A stretch of DNA of 64,000 bases from Gammaproteobacteria bacterium (lineage in GTDB: Bacteria > Pseudomonadota > Gammaproteobacteria > Pseudomonadales > Azotimanducaceae). The notes beneath the pieces are model-generated. The model had not been told where the DNA came from. It was given only the letters and a program-made list of their open reading frames with translations, and searched no databases. The position numbers and the translations under genes are program-made. Within the stretch, counting starts at the first letter, position 1; every line of letters starts with the position of its first letter. Of the stretch, positions 35,722 to 46,800 are shown in pieces. The stretch covers positions 1 through 64,000 of the forward strand of contig VXUA01000057.1 of NCBI GenBank assembly GCA_009837185.1, given 5' to 3'.

Positions 35722-38700
35722 GTGAACTTACGCACACTGTGGACACTCGCAATCGCGGAAATGCGTTCTATACGGCGCCTCGCCCGAACTTGGGTGTTCA
35801 TTGCAATTGCTTTTCTCGTTTGTGTTTTGTGGTATGTGGGTATGTTGGACATGACTTCGTCGCCGAACCCGCCCGTTGATTGGTTCCACGAGCAAATGAA
35901 TCCTCGGTACAGAATTGCACTAATGATGAATATGTTTGTCGCTATTTTCTCGTTTGGGATAATCTTTTTGGCCTTCGATATCCGAGCTCGAGATGTTCAA
36001 AATCGTATGAGCGATGTTGTTGATGCACTCCCTGCGACCAACATTGAAATCGTTATCGGTCGACTTTTTGGTATCTTACTCCTCTTACTTATTTCCTGTA
36101 CCCTTTTTCTTGCTGTAGTAGCAGTTTATGAAGTGACTTCCCAGCTACTGGGGTCTCCATATAGGATTGGAATTCAACCTTTATCAGTTTTATCTCACCT
36201 GACTTGGAACATTGTTCCAAATTTGGTATTTTTCGGAGCTTTGGTAGCCTGTCTATCGACTCTAGTTCGTATTCGATTAGTAGTCGCAATAATCGCAGTC
36301 GGTGTACTCATTGGTTCTCTCTGGGTGACCGACCGAATACCCATACTCTTTCAGGAGTGTTTGTCTCTTTACATTGGAAGTGCTTTGTTCCCATCAGATC
36401 TAGCCCCGGTATTTGTGACTGCTACCATTGTCGGTAGTAGGATTGCGATGCTATTGGTGTCAGTTGCGTTGCTGTTTTTCGCGGCAAGTTTACTTCCTCG
36501 AACAGAACCACGACGTAACTTGAACACGGTAACAGGTGTTGCTGCTTCTGCTGTGGGAACTCTAATGATTTTCGGTCTAGTCTCATCCGTGTGGAGCGAC
36601 GAGAGCCGTAAGGAAGAATGGGTTACCACGCATCAGGAACAGACTCCGTCCGCGTGTCCAGACATTCAACACATAGAAGGCGAAATCGTAATTCAACCGG
36701 GGCACAAGATCAAGCTGGATGTCAAACTAACGATACTCCCGCCGATGGCGAAAACCGCTGATTCAGTAGTGTTCACACTCAACCCTGGATACACAATTCA
36801 AAAGCTCTTTGTCGACGGCGAAGAGAGTTTTGACTTTAATTTTGAAGCAGGACTCTTAATCGTGTCTTCCAAGCTCTTCCCAGACAACTCACATGAACTA
36901 CGATTACAAGCGAAGGGCAAACTGGCCGATCGTTTCGCCTATCTGGATCAAGCTCGAAATTTTCAACAACTAACCCACTCAAGTATCCCAACTCTGGGAC
37001 TAAGGAACTCAATCTTTCACTCAGACTTTGTTGCACTGATGCCAGGGAGCATATGGTTACCCATTTCCGGCTCACTAACAAATCTCAACAATCCTGAGCA
37101 ACAACATCGAGACTTGTTTACGACAGACCTCACGATTTCTGTACCGAGAAATTGGACCGTAGCAACGGTAGGTAAACGTAGAGTGGTCGAAAACGCGAAA
37201 TTCAATACATTTCGGTTTATTAGCAGCGCACCTGTACCTGAACTCGCTTTGCTCGCCGCGAATTTTGACCGAAGAGCGATGACTATAGAAGGTGTTGAAT
37301 TCGAAATTTTGTTTAGTAAAAAACATCGCGAAAACTTCGATGTGCTTGAGCTTGTTTCCGAAAGAATTCAGGAATTTGTCGCGGAACGGATAAAAAACGC
37401 TCGTGCTCTTTCGTTGAACTATCCATACGAAGCGTTCTATGTAGTTGAAGTTCCAAGTACCCTAAGGATATATGGTGGGGGTTGGCGAATGGCATCGGTT
37501 CTACAACCTCCAGGGATGATGCTAGTTCGAGAAACAACCTTCCCCACGGCACGGTTTAAGAACGTAGTCGACTCGGCGTACGACCAAGAGTCCGAGTCGC
37601 AAGATGACCAAAACGAGATTATTTTCAATGCGCTGCTGGAATATTTTGGTAATGACCAGCAAGGTGGTAGCCCCTTTATCGGCTTCGCTCGCAACTTTGT
37701 TTCGCATCAAGTATCAGCATTCCAAAACGGTGCTTCGGTATTGCAGTACGTAGTGGATCAATTAGCGAACCAACTCATCACTAAACATGAGAGTTGCTCG
37801 ATCATTTCACTTACGGAATATGGAACAGGTCCAAGGTCTCTAATGATCAATCAATCGCCGGAATATCACGAGAGTAACTTGGCGACGAAAAGAAGAATGG
37901 ACATTGGAACTCTCCCCTCCACGTGGGACTTTATGGACGAATATGCGTTAGTTGATATGGACTTCAATGTTTATCCCGTGCTATCCAATCGAGTCCTTCT
38001 GGCGAAAGGATACGCTCTGGCGAAGTCCATGATTGCTCACTATGGAGCAGAAAAAATTGGTAAGTTTTTGGAGCAACTTCTAAACGAATACAGAGAGATG
38101 AGTTTCAATCTGGACGACTTAATCGAAGTCGCCTTGTCAGTCGAAATTGACCTAAATGATTGGGTAGTCCCTTGGCTTAAAGACACTGAATTGCCTGGGT
38201 ATTTGACCGGAACTACCAAAATTTCAAAATTGGAAGCTCCCGAATTCGGTGAGTCAGAACTTCAAACCACTTTTACACTTCATAATGCCGAAGCAATGCC
38301 GGGAGTCGTCCGAGTTGTGTGGTCAAAGGGTGAATTTCCAATGTACCAATGGGGGCATGGAAGTTTCATCTACTCGGATCCGATACTCATTCGCGGACAC
38401 GCTACCAAGCGCTTCGCGATTCAGTCAGACACACCATTGACTGGAATTTGGGTAGATCCATTCTACGCTCGCAACCGTGCATCAATCCAACTGCAATTGC
38501 CTGAAAATATCGAAAGCGATAGCCCAACACTTCCATTTGTGTCTGGGGTTGAATGGCAACTTACAGATGCTGGAGAGAGTGTTGTTGTTGATGATCTAGA
38601 TCCGGGATTTAGCATTGTAAAGGTCGGAAACGAAGTCGAAGAATTCTCGTTCTCAAAACAAGTTTTGCGATTCTCGACAGGAGAAGACGCATACGACCAA

Positions 38701-39192
38701 GGACTTCCCGTCGGGAACTTCCCCGAAGCGGGTAGGTGGGATAGGATATACCATTCAGCTAGCCACGGCTATTACCGACGAACTCACGCACGCATTGCAC
38801 AGGGAAATGAGGCTTCTGCTGCACGATTTACAGCTAGTTTACCACGTACCGGTCACTGGAAATTAGAATTCTATGTCACCGATGCGGCGTTCATGAACGT
38901 CTCCTACGGAATTTCTGCGAGTATTGTTTTGTTCGAAGTGCAAAATCAATACAAAAACCGAAGGGCGAATCCTAATGAACCTGAAGAATACTACAGGCTG
39001 GATATAAGAGACGGTCAGAACGAATGGAAAAACGAGTTCGACATCGCGAACGCCCGCGCGGGATGGAATGATGTGGGAGAATTCGAACTCAATTCAACCG
39101 ACATCGAAGTTTTCCTCGGCGATTGGGCCGGACATAAAGACATTATGGTTCACGCCGATGCCATCCGTTGGACTCCCGTAGATTCGGAGTAG
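35722..39192 (+). CDS. ABC-2 permease fused to an M1-peptidase-like region and golvesin-like domain (paralogue 1)
   Basis: This 1,156-residue protein has an N-terminal ABC-2 permease of about six or seven helices (residues 20-290), with the conserved cytoplasmic FLAFDIRARDVQNRMSD and IGRLFGILLLL. Next is a long extracytoplasmic region (300-950) like the M1 aminopeptidase part of known permease/M1 fusions. It lacks an HExxH zinc site: the segment GFARNFVSHQ (about 654) stands where AHELAHQ would be expected. The C-terminus (about 958-1156) has DDLDPGF and WKLEFYV and ends in ADAIRWTP, a golvesin/Xly carbohydrate-binding-like domain. The GTG start gives MNLRTLWTLAIAEMRS, matching the paralogues. 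It is the first of three such genes flanking one ATPase gene. Confidence 0.75.
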   Translation: MNLRTLWTLAIAEMRSIRRLARTWVFIAIAFLVCVLWYVGMLDMTSSPNPPVDWFHEQMNPRYRIALMMNMFVAIFSFGIIFLAFDIRARDVQNRMSDVVDALPATNIEIVIGRLFGILLLLLISCTLFLAVVAVYEVTSQLLGSPYRIGIQPLSVLSHLTWNIVPNLVFFGALVACLSTLVRIRLVVAIIAVGVLIGSLWVTDRIPILFQECLSLYIGSALFPSDLAPVFVTATIVGSRIAMLLVSVALLFFAASLLPRTEPRRNLNTVTGVAASAVGTLMIFGLVSSVWSDESRKEEWVTTHQEQTPSACPDIQHIEGEIVIQPGHKIKLDVKLTILPPMAKTADSVVFTLNPGYTIQKLFVDGEESFDFNFEAGLLIVSSKLFPDNSHELRLQAKGKLADRFAYLDQARNFQQLTHSSIPTLGLRNSIFHSDFVALMPGSIWLPISGSLTNLNNPEQQHRDLFTTDLTISVPRNWTVATVGKRRVVENAKFNTFRFISSAPVPELALLAANFDRRAMTIEGVEFEILFSKKHRENFDVLELVSERIQEFVAERIKNARALSLNYPYEAFYVVEVPSTLRIYGGGWRMASVLQPPGMMLVRETTFPTARFKNVVDSAYDQESESQDDQNEIIFNALLEYFGNDQQGGSPFIGFARNFVSHQVSAFQNGASVLQYVVDQLANQLITKHESCSIISLTEYGTGPRSLMINQSPEYHESNLATKRRMDIGTLPSTWDFMDEYALVDMDFNVYPVLSNRVLLAKGYALAKSMIAHYGAEKIGKFLEQLLNEYREMSFNLDDLIEVALSVEIDLNDWVVPWLKDTELPGYLTGTTKISKLEAPEFGESELQTTFTLHNAEAMPGVVRVVWSKGEFPMYQWGHGSFIYSDPILIRGHATKRFAIQSDTPLTGIWVDPFYARNRASIQLQLPENIESDSPTLPFVSGVEWQLTDAGESVVVDDLDPGFSIVKVGNEVEEFSFSKQVLRFSTGEDAYDQGLPVGNFPEAGRWDRIYHSASHGYYRRTHARIAQGNEASAARFTASLPRTGHWKLEFYVTDAAFMNVSYGISASIVLFEVQNQYKNRRANPNEPEEYYRLDIRDGQNEWKNEFDIANARAGWNDVGEFELNSTDIEVFLGDWAGHKDIMVHADAIRWTPVDSE

Positions 39193-39219
39193 TAGACCTC
39201 TAAGGGAGACATCTTACCT

Positions 39220-42200
39220 ATGTTAAACAGACGTACGCTTTGGACTCTAGCCGTTGCCGAAATGCGGTCCTGTCGTCGCCTAGTTCGGACCTGGGTGTTT
39301 ATAGTTGTTGCATTGCTGTTTTGTGTCGGTTGGTACATAGAAGCACTCGAATTTCAATGGCCTTCACCACCGGGAAATTTTTACAGCGATTCCGGTGTGT
39401 CTGCACGATACACGATCTCGACTTTGATGAACGGTTTTGTCGCAATTTTTTCAATTGGGATCATTTTTTTAGCGTTCGATATCCGAGCTCGTGATGTTCA
39501 AAATCGTATCTCAGACGTTATCGATACACAACCTATGTCGAACATTGAAATTGTTATCGGACGTCTCGCCGGAATTTATGTACTCCTTTTCATTCCTTGC
39601 TTGGTCTTTCTAGCTCTATTAACAGGTTATGAATCAATTTCTGGTCTGTTTGAATCTCGTTTCCGACTAGGTCTACAACCACTTTCGGTGCTGTCGCTTG
39701 TGGCGTGGAACTTAATTCCGAATGTACTGTTCTATGGTGCTCTAGTAGTTTGCCTATCCGTCCTAGTGCGGTTTCGCTTATTGGCTGCAATACTTGCTAT
39801 TGGAGTGCTCATTGGATTTTTCTGGATTAATAATTACATCCCTGTGCGATTTCAAGAAAGTTTCGCTCAGTTTCTAGGTAGCACGATAGTTTCTTCAGAT
39901 CTTGCTCCTACATTCGTTTCGCCGGCAATTCTTGTGAACAGGTGTGGACTGTTGTTTGTGTCAATTGCGTTAATTTTGTTTACAGCGAGCATGGTACAAA
40001 GAACAGAGCCGCGACGCATATTGAACTCGACGCTGAGCGTCGCAGCTGTAAGTATTGCGACCATAGTGTATTTCAGTTTGTTCGCCGCGATAATGAACAT
40101 CGAGAGCCGTAAGGATGAATGGGTTAAAACACACCAGCAACAAAGTCCCGGTTCTTTCCCTGACGTTCACCATTTAGAGGGTACAGTTGAGCTACGGCCC
40201 GGAAACAATATTTCTTTGGATGTCACTCTTGAAATAACCAAACCCACGGCGAACCGTACCGATTCGATTATCTTTTCTCTAAATCTAGGCTACACGCTTC
40301 AAAAACTCTTTATCAACGGCGAAGAAACAACAAATTACAATTTTGAAAACGGACTCCTGAAACTACCTTCTGACCTATTGTCGGATGGTTCGAGCAAAAT
40401 GCAGTTGCAGGCGAAGGGGAAACCAGATGACAGTTTTGCATATCTTGATCAGGCCCGAGATTTTCTAAAACTCCCGCACAAGAGTGTCCGACAACTTGGA
40501 TTAAAAAACTCTATTTTTAGCCGCGATTATGTTGCCCTAATGCCAGGCATCTTCTGGTATCCAATTTCCGGTTCTGCAATGGGTCGAGATCAATTTGAAA
40601 CTCGACCGATCGATGTTTTTACTACCGACCTAACAGTAATTGTGCCTCAACGATGGCAAGTAGCGACAGTAGGCGAGCGTATAGAAGTTGAGAATCAGAA
40701 ACGTACCACTGTTCAATTCAAGAGTGAAACCCCGGTTCCCGAACTCGCGTTGATAGCCTCAGACTTCGACAAACGCGAAAGCACTATAGAAGGCGTTGGT
40801 TTCGAAGTTTTGTTCAACAAAAAACACCTCCATAACCTAGACACCCTCACTCTTGTTTACGACCAAATACAAGAGTGGATTGCAGAACGAATTAAGAACG
40901 CTCGCGCGGTGTCTTTGGACTATCCCTACAAAGTACTCTATGTAGTCGAAGTACCAAGCAACTTACGAGTTTTTGGTGGTGGTTGGCGTATGGACACAGT
41001 GCTTCAACCGCCGGGGATGATGTTGATCCGAGAGTCATCGTTCCCGACAGAAGAATTTAAAAACGTAATAGTTCAAGCACGTAAATTTAACAGGATGCCT
41101 GAGGAAGATCAAAACACTTACGTTTTCGACGTACTACTAAGATATTTCAGTAGTGACCTACAAGGAGGTAGCCCATTCGCTGGTATTGCGCGCAACTTCG
41201 TCTCGCACCAACTCTCTGCTGCTGAGCGAGGGGGGACAGTGCTGCAATATTTATTAGATCAATTGTCGAACCAATTGATTACGCAAACCGAAAGTAGTTC
41301 ACTCATCCCTATTACTGAATATGCGACTTGGATTCCTTATCTTGGGATCCATCGGACGGGTGACTATCGCACCACTACCCGCGCGACCGAAATCCGTGAG
41401 CGAGTTGCTTCCTTGCCTTCCACATGGGAACTGATGGACCGAGTCGCGTTAGTTGATCTTGATTTCAATACGGATCCAAAGTCTTCCTACCGAGTGCTCT
41501 TGACGAAAGGGTATGTGCTCGCAGAATCTATGATCGCTCACTTTGGAGCTGAGAGACTTGGTGCGTTATTGAAGCAACTATTAACCAATTTTCGTGGACA
41601 AAGCGTGACGATGGCGGACTTTTTCCAAGTCTCGACCGAGTTGGGATTAGACTTCGACGAATGGGTACTTCCTTGGCTTGAAGCTACTATCTTACCCGGC
41701 TATAAGGTCAACCCCGCTTCTGTTTCAAAGATAGAGTCTACAGAATTCCGCGATACCGAATATCAGACTACATTTATTCTTCACAACGCCGAGCCAATCC
41801 CAGGGTTTGTCCGTGTGAGATGGTCGGCTAAAGAAGAAAGATTTGATCACTGGGGATACGAACAAACTACAAACTCTGATCCAATCTTCGTACCAGCAAA
41901 CGACACTAAACGCATCTCTATTAGATCTGGAAAACCAGTGACGTGGATCTGGATTGACCCTTACCTCGCGCACAACCGCGCCCAATTCGAAGTGCTAGTA
42001 CCCGAATTTGACGAGGATACTATACCTGACAGTACCGCATTCCCGTTTGTGTCTGAAGTCGATTGGCAACCTATACACACCGGAACTATTATCGTTGATG
42101 ATCTCGACCCCAACTTCAGCATCATCACTCAAGATGGAGACTTAGTGGACTACTCCATCACTAATACTGATTCTTCTGGATCTTTTTTAGACGAATATGA

Positions 42201-42720
42201 TCAGGGGCTTCGCGTGAAGACCTATCCGCAAATCGGTGAATGGACTCGGTTGTATGACTCGTCTAGCTACGGACGCTATCGTCGAACGTTTGCTAGAGCT
42301 GCTCGCGGCGACCAGACTTCGGCGGCACGATTTGCCGCTCGCCTACCTCATAATGGACTCTGGAAGCTGGAGTTCTACGTACCCAAACCGGTCTTCCGAG
42401 AAGAGAATTACGGTCATTACACAGACTTTTTTGGAGCTAGACTCGACGACCAAATCAAACACCGACGCGCCGACCCCAACTCTCCTGACGAACATTACAC
42501 CATGCATATTCGGAATGGTGATTCAGACTGGACTGAGAAATTTGATATCGGGAACGCCAAAATAGGATGGAACGAGGTCGGACAGTTTGAGATCGGATCA
42601 ACCGAGGTTGAAGTATTACTAAGCGATTGGGCAGGACACCAAGAAATTATGGTTTTTGCTGATGCAATCCGTTGGACTCCCGACTCGAACACCGAAGATA
42701 ACGGAGAGTCTTCTCCATGA
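39220..42720 (+). CDS. ABC-2 permease fused to an M1-peptidase-like region and golvesin-like domain (paralogue 2)
   Basis: This 1,166-residue protein is colinear with paralogue 1 from end to end, starting MLNRRTLWTLAVAEMRSCRR. The permease segment again has FLAFDIRARDVQNR. The periplasmic part has GGGWRMDTVLQPPGMMLIRE (about 585) and GIARNFVSHQ (about 654) with no HExxH. The C-terminal golvesin-like domain begins at DDLDPNF (about 959). A GGGAG ribosome site precedes the ATG, 27 bases after the stop of paralogue 1. The close similarity suggests a tandem duplication with both copies kept. Confidence 0.75.
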   Translation: MLNRRTLWTLAVAEMRSCRRLVRTWVFIVVALLFCVGWYIEALEFQWPSPPGNFYSDSGVSARYTISTLMNGFVAIFSIGIIFLAFDIRARDVQNRISDVIDTQPMSNIEIVIGRLAGIYVLLFIPCLVFLALLTGYESISGLFESRFRLGLQPLSVLSLVAWNLIPNVLFYGALVVCLSVLVRFRLLAAILAIGVLIGFFWINNYIPVRFQESFAQFLGSTIVSSDLAPTFVSPAILVNRCGLLFVSIALILFTASMVQRTEPRRILNSTLSVAAVSIATIVYFSLFAAIMNIESRKDEWVKTHQQQSPGSFPDVHHLEGTVELRPGNNISLDVTLEITKPTANRTDSIIFSLNLGYTLQKLFINGEETTNYNFENGLLKLPSDLLSDGSSKMQLQAKGKPDDSFAYLDQARDFLKLPHKSVRQLGLKNSIFSRDYVALMPGIFWYPISGSAMGRDQFETRPIDVFTTDLTVIVPQRWQVATVGERIEVENQKRTTVQFKSETPVPELALIASDFDKRESTIEGVGFEVLFNKKHLHNLDTLTLVYDQIQEWIAERIKNARAVSLDYPYKVLYVVEVPSNLRVFGGGWRMDTVLQPPGMMLIRESSFPTEEFKNVIVQARKFNRMPEEDQNTYVFDVLLRYFSSDLQGGSPFAGIARNFVSHQLSAAERGGTVLQYLLDQLSNQLITQTESSSLIPITEYATWIPYLGIHRTGDYRTTTRATEIRERVASLPSTWELMDRVALVDLDFNTDPKSSYRVLLTKGYVLAESMIAHFGAERLGALLKQLLTNFRGQSVTMADFFQVSTELGLDFDEWVLPWLEATILPGYKVNPASVSKIESTEFRDTEYQTTFILHNAEPIPGFVRVRWSAKEERFDHWGYEQTTNSDPIFVPANDTKRISIRSGKPVTWIWIDPYLAHNRAQFEVLVPEFDEDTIPDSTAFPFVSEVDWQPIHTGTIIVDDLDPNFSIITQDGDLVDYSITNTDSSGSFLDEYDQGLRVKTYPQIGEWTRLYDSSSYGRYRRTFARAARGDQTSAARFAARLPHNGLWKLEFYVPKPVFREENYGHYTDFFGARLDDQIKHRRADPNSPDEHYTMHIRNGDSDWTEKFDIGNAKIGWNEVGQFEIGSTEVEVLLSDWAGHQEIMVFADAIRWTPDSNTEDNGESSP

Positions 42721-42801
42721 CAAAATATTTTTCAGGATGTCAGACGAACACTGGCGTTCTCACTACAATTAAATTTCAAACCATCAAAGGAGCTTTAACC
42801 A

Positions 42802-43800
42802 ATGACTGACGTGGCTCAGCCCCAATCTGAAAACGGTCCCACAATCGACATTGAAGGGGTAACACACTGCTATAAGAAGAATCAGCCGGTATTATCCGAG
42901 ATAAATCTGTCACTCGGAGCTGGATTCTTTGGCTTGCTAGGCGCGAACGGCGCCGGCAAAAGCACGTTGATGCGCATCATCTGTACCTTGCTCAAACCAA
43001 CCGAAGGCAGTGCTAAAGTGTGTGGTTTTGATGTGATCAAAGAGTGTCATCAAGTTCGTCAACGCATTGGATATCTACCTCAGGAATTTGGTGCTTGGCG
43101 ATTACATCGTGTCGAAGAAGTCGTCGACACACTAGCCGCGCTTTCCGGCATGAATAACAAGAAAGAACGCCGTGCACGAGTTGCTGAAGTACTGGAAGAA
43201 GTCGGACTAGCAGAAGTTGCAGATCGTAAAGTAAAAAAATTGTCAGGTGGTATGGTGCGACGACTCGGTGTTGCGCAAGCCATGGTTCACAATCCTCCAG
43301 TTCTTGTCGTGGACGAGCCCACTGTAGGCCTCGATCCTGAGGAACGTATGCGTTTTCGCCAAGTCATGACAAATTTGGGTCGAGAACGCACGATTCTTTG
43401 TTCTACTCATATCGTCGCAGATTTGGGTAGCGGATGTTCAGAAATTGCGATCATTGACGATGGCACATTAGCGTTTCAAGGCACACCGACCAAATTTCTC
43501 ACGAACGCCGTCGGTAGCGTGTTTGAAATAAAAGTACCCACCGAAAGTGCAGCCACGATTGAGTCGAAGCACGAAATTGTGTCTCGTACATTTGACGGTG
43601 CAAACGTAGTCTTTCGCGTTGTTGGGAAAAGTGCGGAAGAGTTCAGTACCGATGCTTCAAAGGTAGAAAAACCTACCTTAGAGGAAGCGTATCTAGCATT
43701 TATGGCGAAACGCGGGAAACTCGAACAAGCAGATCAAACTGAAACTGTCGCCGAAGATTCCAAGAGAAAAAGACGAAGAAAAAAAGCTAAGCAAGACTAA
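42802..43800 (+). CDS. ABC transporter ATP-binding protein
   Basis: This 332-residue ATPase has Walker A GLLGANGAGKST (about 44-55), the signature LSGGMVRRLGVAQ (about 147), Walker B VLVVDEPTVGLDP (about 168) and the H-loop STHIV (about 200). It lies between paralogues 2 and 3 of the permease fusion and is the only ATPase in the cluster, so it probably serves all three. A strong AAAGGAG site precedes the ATG. The C-terminal tail is basic (KRKRRRKKAKQD), which is unusual for the family. Confidence 0.92.
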   Translation: MTDVAQPQSENGPTIDIEGVTHCYKKNQPVLSEINLSLGAGFFGLLGANGAGKSTLMRIICTLLKPTEGSAKVCGFDVIKECHQVRQRIGYLPQEFGAWRLHRVEEVVDTLAALSGMNNKKERRARVAEVLEEVGLAEVADRKVKKLSGGMVRRLGVAQAMVHNPPVLVVDEPTVGLDPEERMRFRQVMTNLGRERTILCSTHIVADLGSGCSEIAIIDDGTLAFQGTPTKFLTNAVGSVFEIKVPTESAATIESKHEIVSRTFDGANVVFRVVGKSAEEFSTDASKVEKPTLEEAYLAFMAKRGKLEQADQTETVAEDSKRKRRRKKAKQD

Positions 43801-43839
43801 TCGTCAAGTAAACACTCTGCTCGTTCCTAGGTTTCCCTA

Positions 43840-46800
43840 ATGAATTTACAGACTCTTTGGGCAGTCGCACTTTGCGAAATGCGATCCTGTAGTCGTTTAG
43901 CCCGTACTTGGGTCGTAACGGTCTTTGCGTTTTTAACTGCCACCGGAGGGTACATTGCGGTGTGTGCGAGCCACATGCTTGCTTCGACATTAGGACCCTC
44001 AGCACAAATCCCTCGATTCGTTGTCGGTGAGACTGCCACGCAATTTGTTGGGGTTTTTACACTCGGGATCATTTTCTTAGCATTTGACATTCGCGCTCGC
44101 GATGTAAGGGATCGCATATCTGGCATCATTGATGCGAAACCAGTCTCCAATCTTGAACTAGTTGTGGGGAGATTGTCCGGCATACTAATACTGCTCTGCA
44201 TTCCAATGCTCTTGTTCATTGGTTTGGTCCTTTTGCATGGAATTCTGGCAGATATTTTTAACTGGAGTTTTGGTGCTCCCATTGAAATCTGGAGCGTTAT
44301 TTCATTCTTAGTCTGGGATGTAGTACCGCAATTGACATGGTGGGGAGGAATAATCATGCTGCTTGCGGTGGTGCTTCGAAACCGGTTGCTCGTCGTTCTC
44401 ACAGCTCTTGGACTCTTCGTCTTGAACTTTTGGCTAGCGATGCAACTTTCCTGGGGTCAGATGGAAATTGCTGGCGCCGTGACTAGTCAAGTCGTTTATC
44501 CTTCTGATGTCGCGCCCGTGTTTGCTACAGCATCGATCATTACTCAGCGTGTTGCGTGGATGCTTATTTCCATTGGCATACTAGGAGGTGCAGCCGCACT
44601 CTTACCTAGGCAAATGTCTCGTAGAACGCTCTTTGGTTCAGCTAGCGTACTTGCATTTGGTTTGGGTGTCGTGACTCTGATAGGTTTATTCTCGGCTCAA
44701 TCACAAGAATTGAAACAGAAAACAGCGTGGCTACAAGACCATCAAAGTCAAGATACAACTGCTTTCCCTGATGTAACGAGTCTCACCGGAGACGTAATAA
44801 TAAAACCTGGCAATCGTATCGAACTCAATCTGACGCTTACACTGTTGCCTCCACAACAGAACTGGACAGATCAAGTGACTTTTACTCTCAATCCACGCTA
44901 CAAAGTCAAAAAGGTCGCGATCGATACCAAAGAGATAGAAGACTATGCCTTTCACGATAATGGACTGCTCAAGGTACCCGCATACCACTTTGGGAACGAA
45001 TCCGCGACACTCCAGATTGCGTGCGAAGGGAAACCAGATCCTAAGTTTGCTTATTTGGATGCCAAGATAGATCTGAGTACCGACAGCGTGTTCGACTTTA
45101 GCGTGGCGATGGCAAGATTCCTTGGTAATAAGAGCTACATTTTTCGACCTGACTATGTTGCCTTGTTACCAGGAGTCTCGTGGTATCCTACAGCTGGTGT
45201 CGCTATAGGACAAGACAACCCTCAAACCTACCCAAAAGATCATTTCTTGGTAGATTTGTCTGTGACCGTTCCAAAGAAATGGACTGTGGCGGGACCAGGC
45301 AAACGCGAACTCCAAACTAACAACGACGGCAAAAATACATTCCGATTCAGACCTGAGAATCCTGTTGTTGATGTCGTTCTCGTGGCATCGAAATTTGAAC
45401 GATTTGCAATGACCGTTAAGGATATCGAGTTCGAATTACTTTACAATGCGAAACATCGAAAGAGCTTTGTGGCTATGGAATCTCTCGTTCCAGAACTACA
45501 GAATTGGATTGCTGACCGACTAACGGTTGCAGAGAATTACGGCCTGAAATATCCGTACGAAGCTCTCACTCTCGTGGAAGTACCTTCACATTTAAGGGTG
45601 CTTGGCGGAGGTTGGAGCATGGATTCTACCTTATACGGACCGGGCGTCGTCATGATCCGAGAGACTGGAATCCCAACGTCGAGGTTCGATGTTAAGTTTA
45701 AAGATCAGGATGGAGAGAAGTCGTTTCGAAATTTACTTTACTACGTCGACAACGACTATCAGAGCGGTAATCTTCTCAACGGAATCGCGCGCAACTTCGT
45801 AACTTACCAAACCTCTCCGTTTGGTCGTAGCGCTATTGCACTAAGAATTTTTCTTGAAGACATAGTAGGAGATCTCATCGTAGAGAGACTACCCTACTTT
45901 ACGACGAACACTGCACTAAGTCCATCGGGAGTGACCCAAATTGATGTAGCTAGTCAAGGTTCAAGTACTCCCGTAAGCATCGGTGTCGGAAGTATGATTT
46001 TGAGAAACAGTAACACCCACAAGACTAGCATCCGGAGTATGATCGAAGAGAATGCATTGTCTGAACTCAACTTCCACGAAGACCCAATTCAGTCTTATCA
46101 TGCGGTCTTATTCAGGAATACATATGCGTTAGCCGCCTTGAAAGAATGGGCCGACGAGGAAGTATTGGGCAACATTCTTAGAGATTTACTGCAAACATTT
46201 CGAGGCCAAAACTTTTCTTTTGGAGAATTTCGAGAAATCGCGATCGAGCATGAACCAAGATTTGACGAAATCACTCAAAACTTTATGACTTCCAGCGAGC
46301 TCCCAGGATATATAGTCTCGGATGTAACAATTGAAAAGTTGGCAACCGAAGATCCATCGACACAAATTTTCCAAACAGTTTTCGACCTTCGAAATGAAGG
46401 ATCGGGACCCGGTGTCGTGACAGTTCGTTGGGATGAGGAGCAAGGATTCGGTTCCGACGGCGAAGAAGTTTCTCGAAATAGTCTAGATCCTTCGCTAATC
46501 GAACCGAATAGTTCCTACCGGTTCGCCATCAAGAGTAGTCAAAAACCAACAAAGCTTGTTATTGAAGCACCGATGTCTTTGAACCGTGAACCGATCGAAC
46601 TGACAATTCCGTCTATAGATGACACTGAAATAGATACTGCTAGTTCCCGTCCTACTTCAATGAGGATTCAATGGAATCCCGGTCGTACAGACCAAATAGT
46701 CGTCGATGATCTTGATCAAGGATTCTCTGTGTCTGGGGAACCTCAAGAATGGCCCATACCATGGTTTATACCAAATTTCTTGGTGGAAATGGGTAGACCG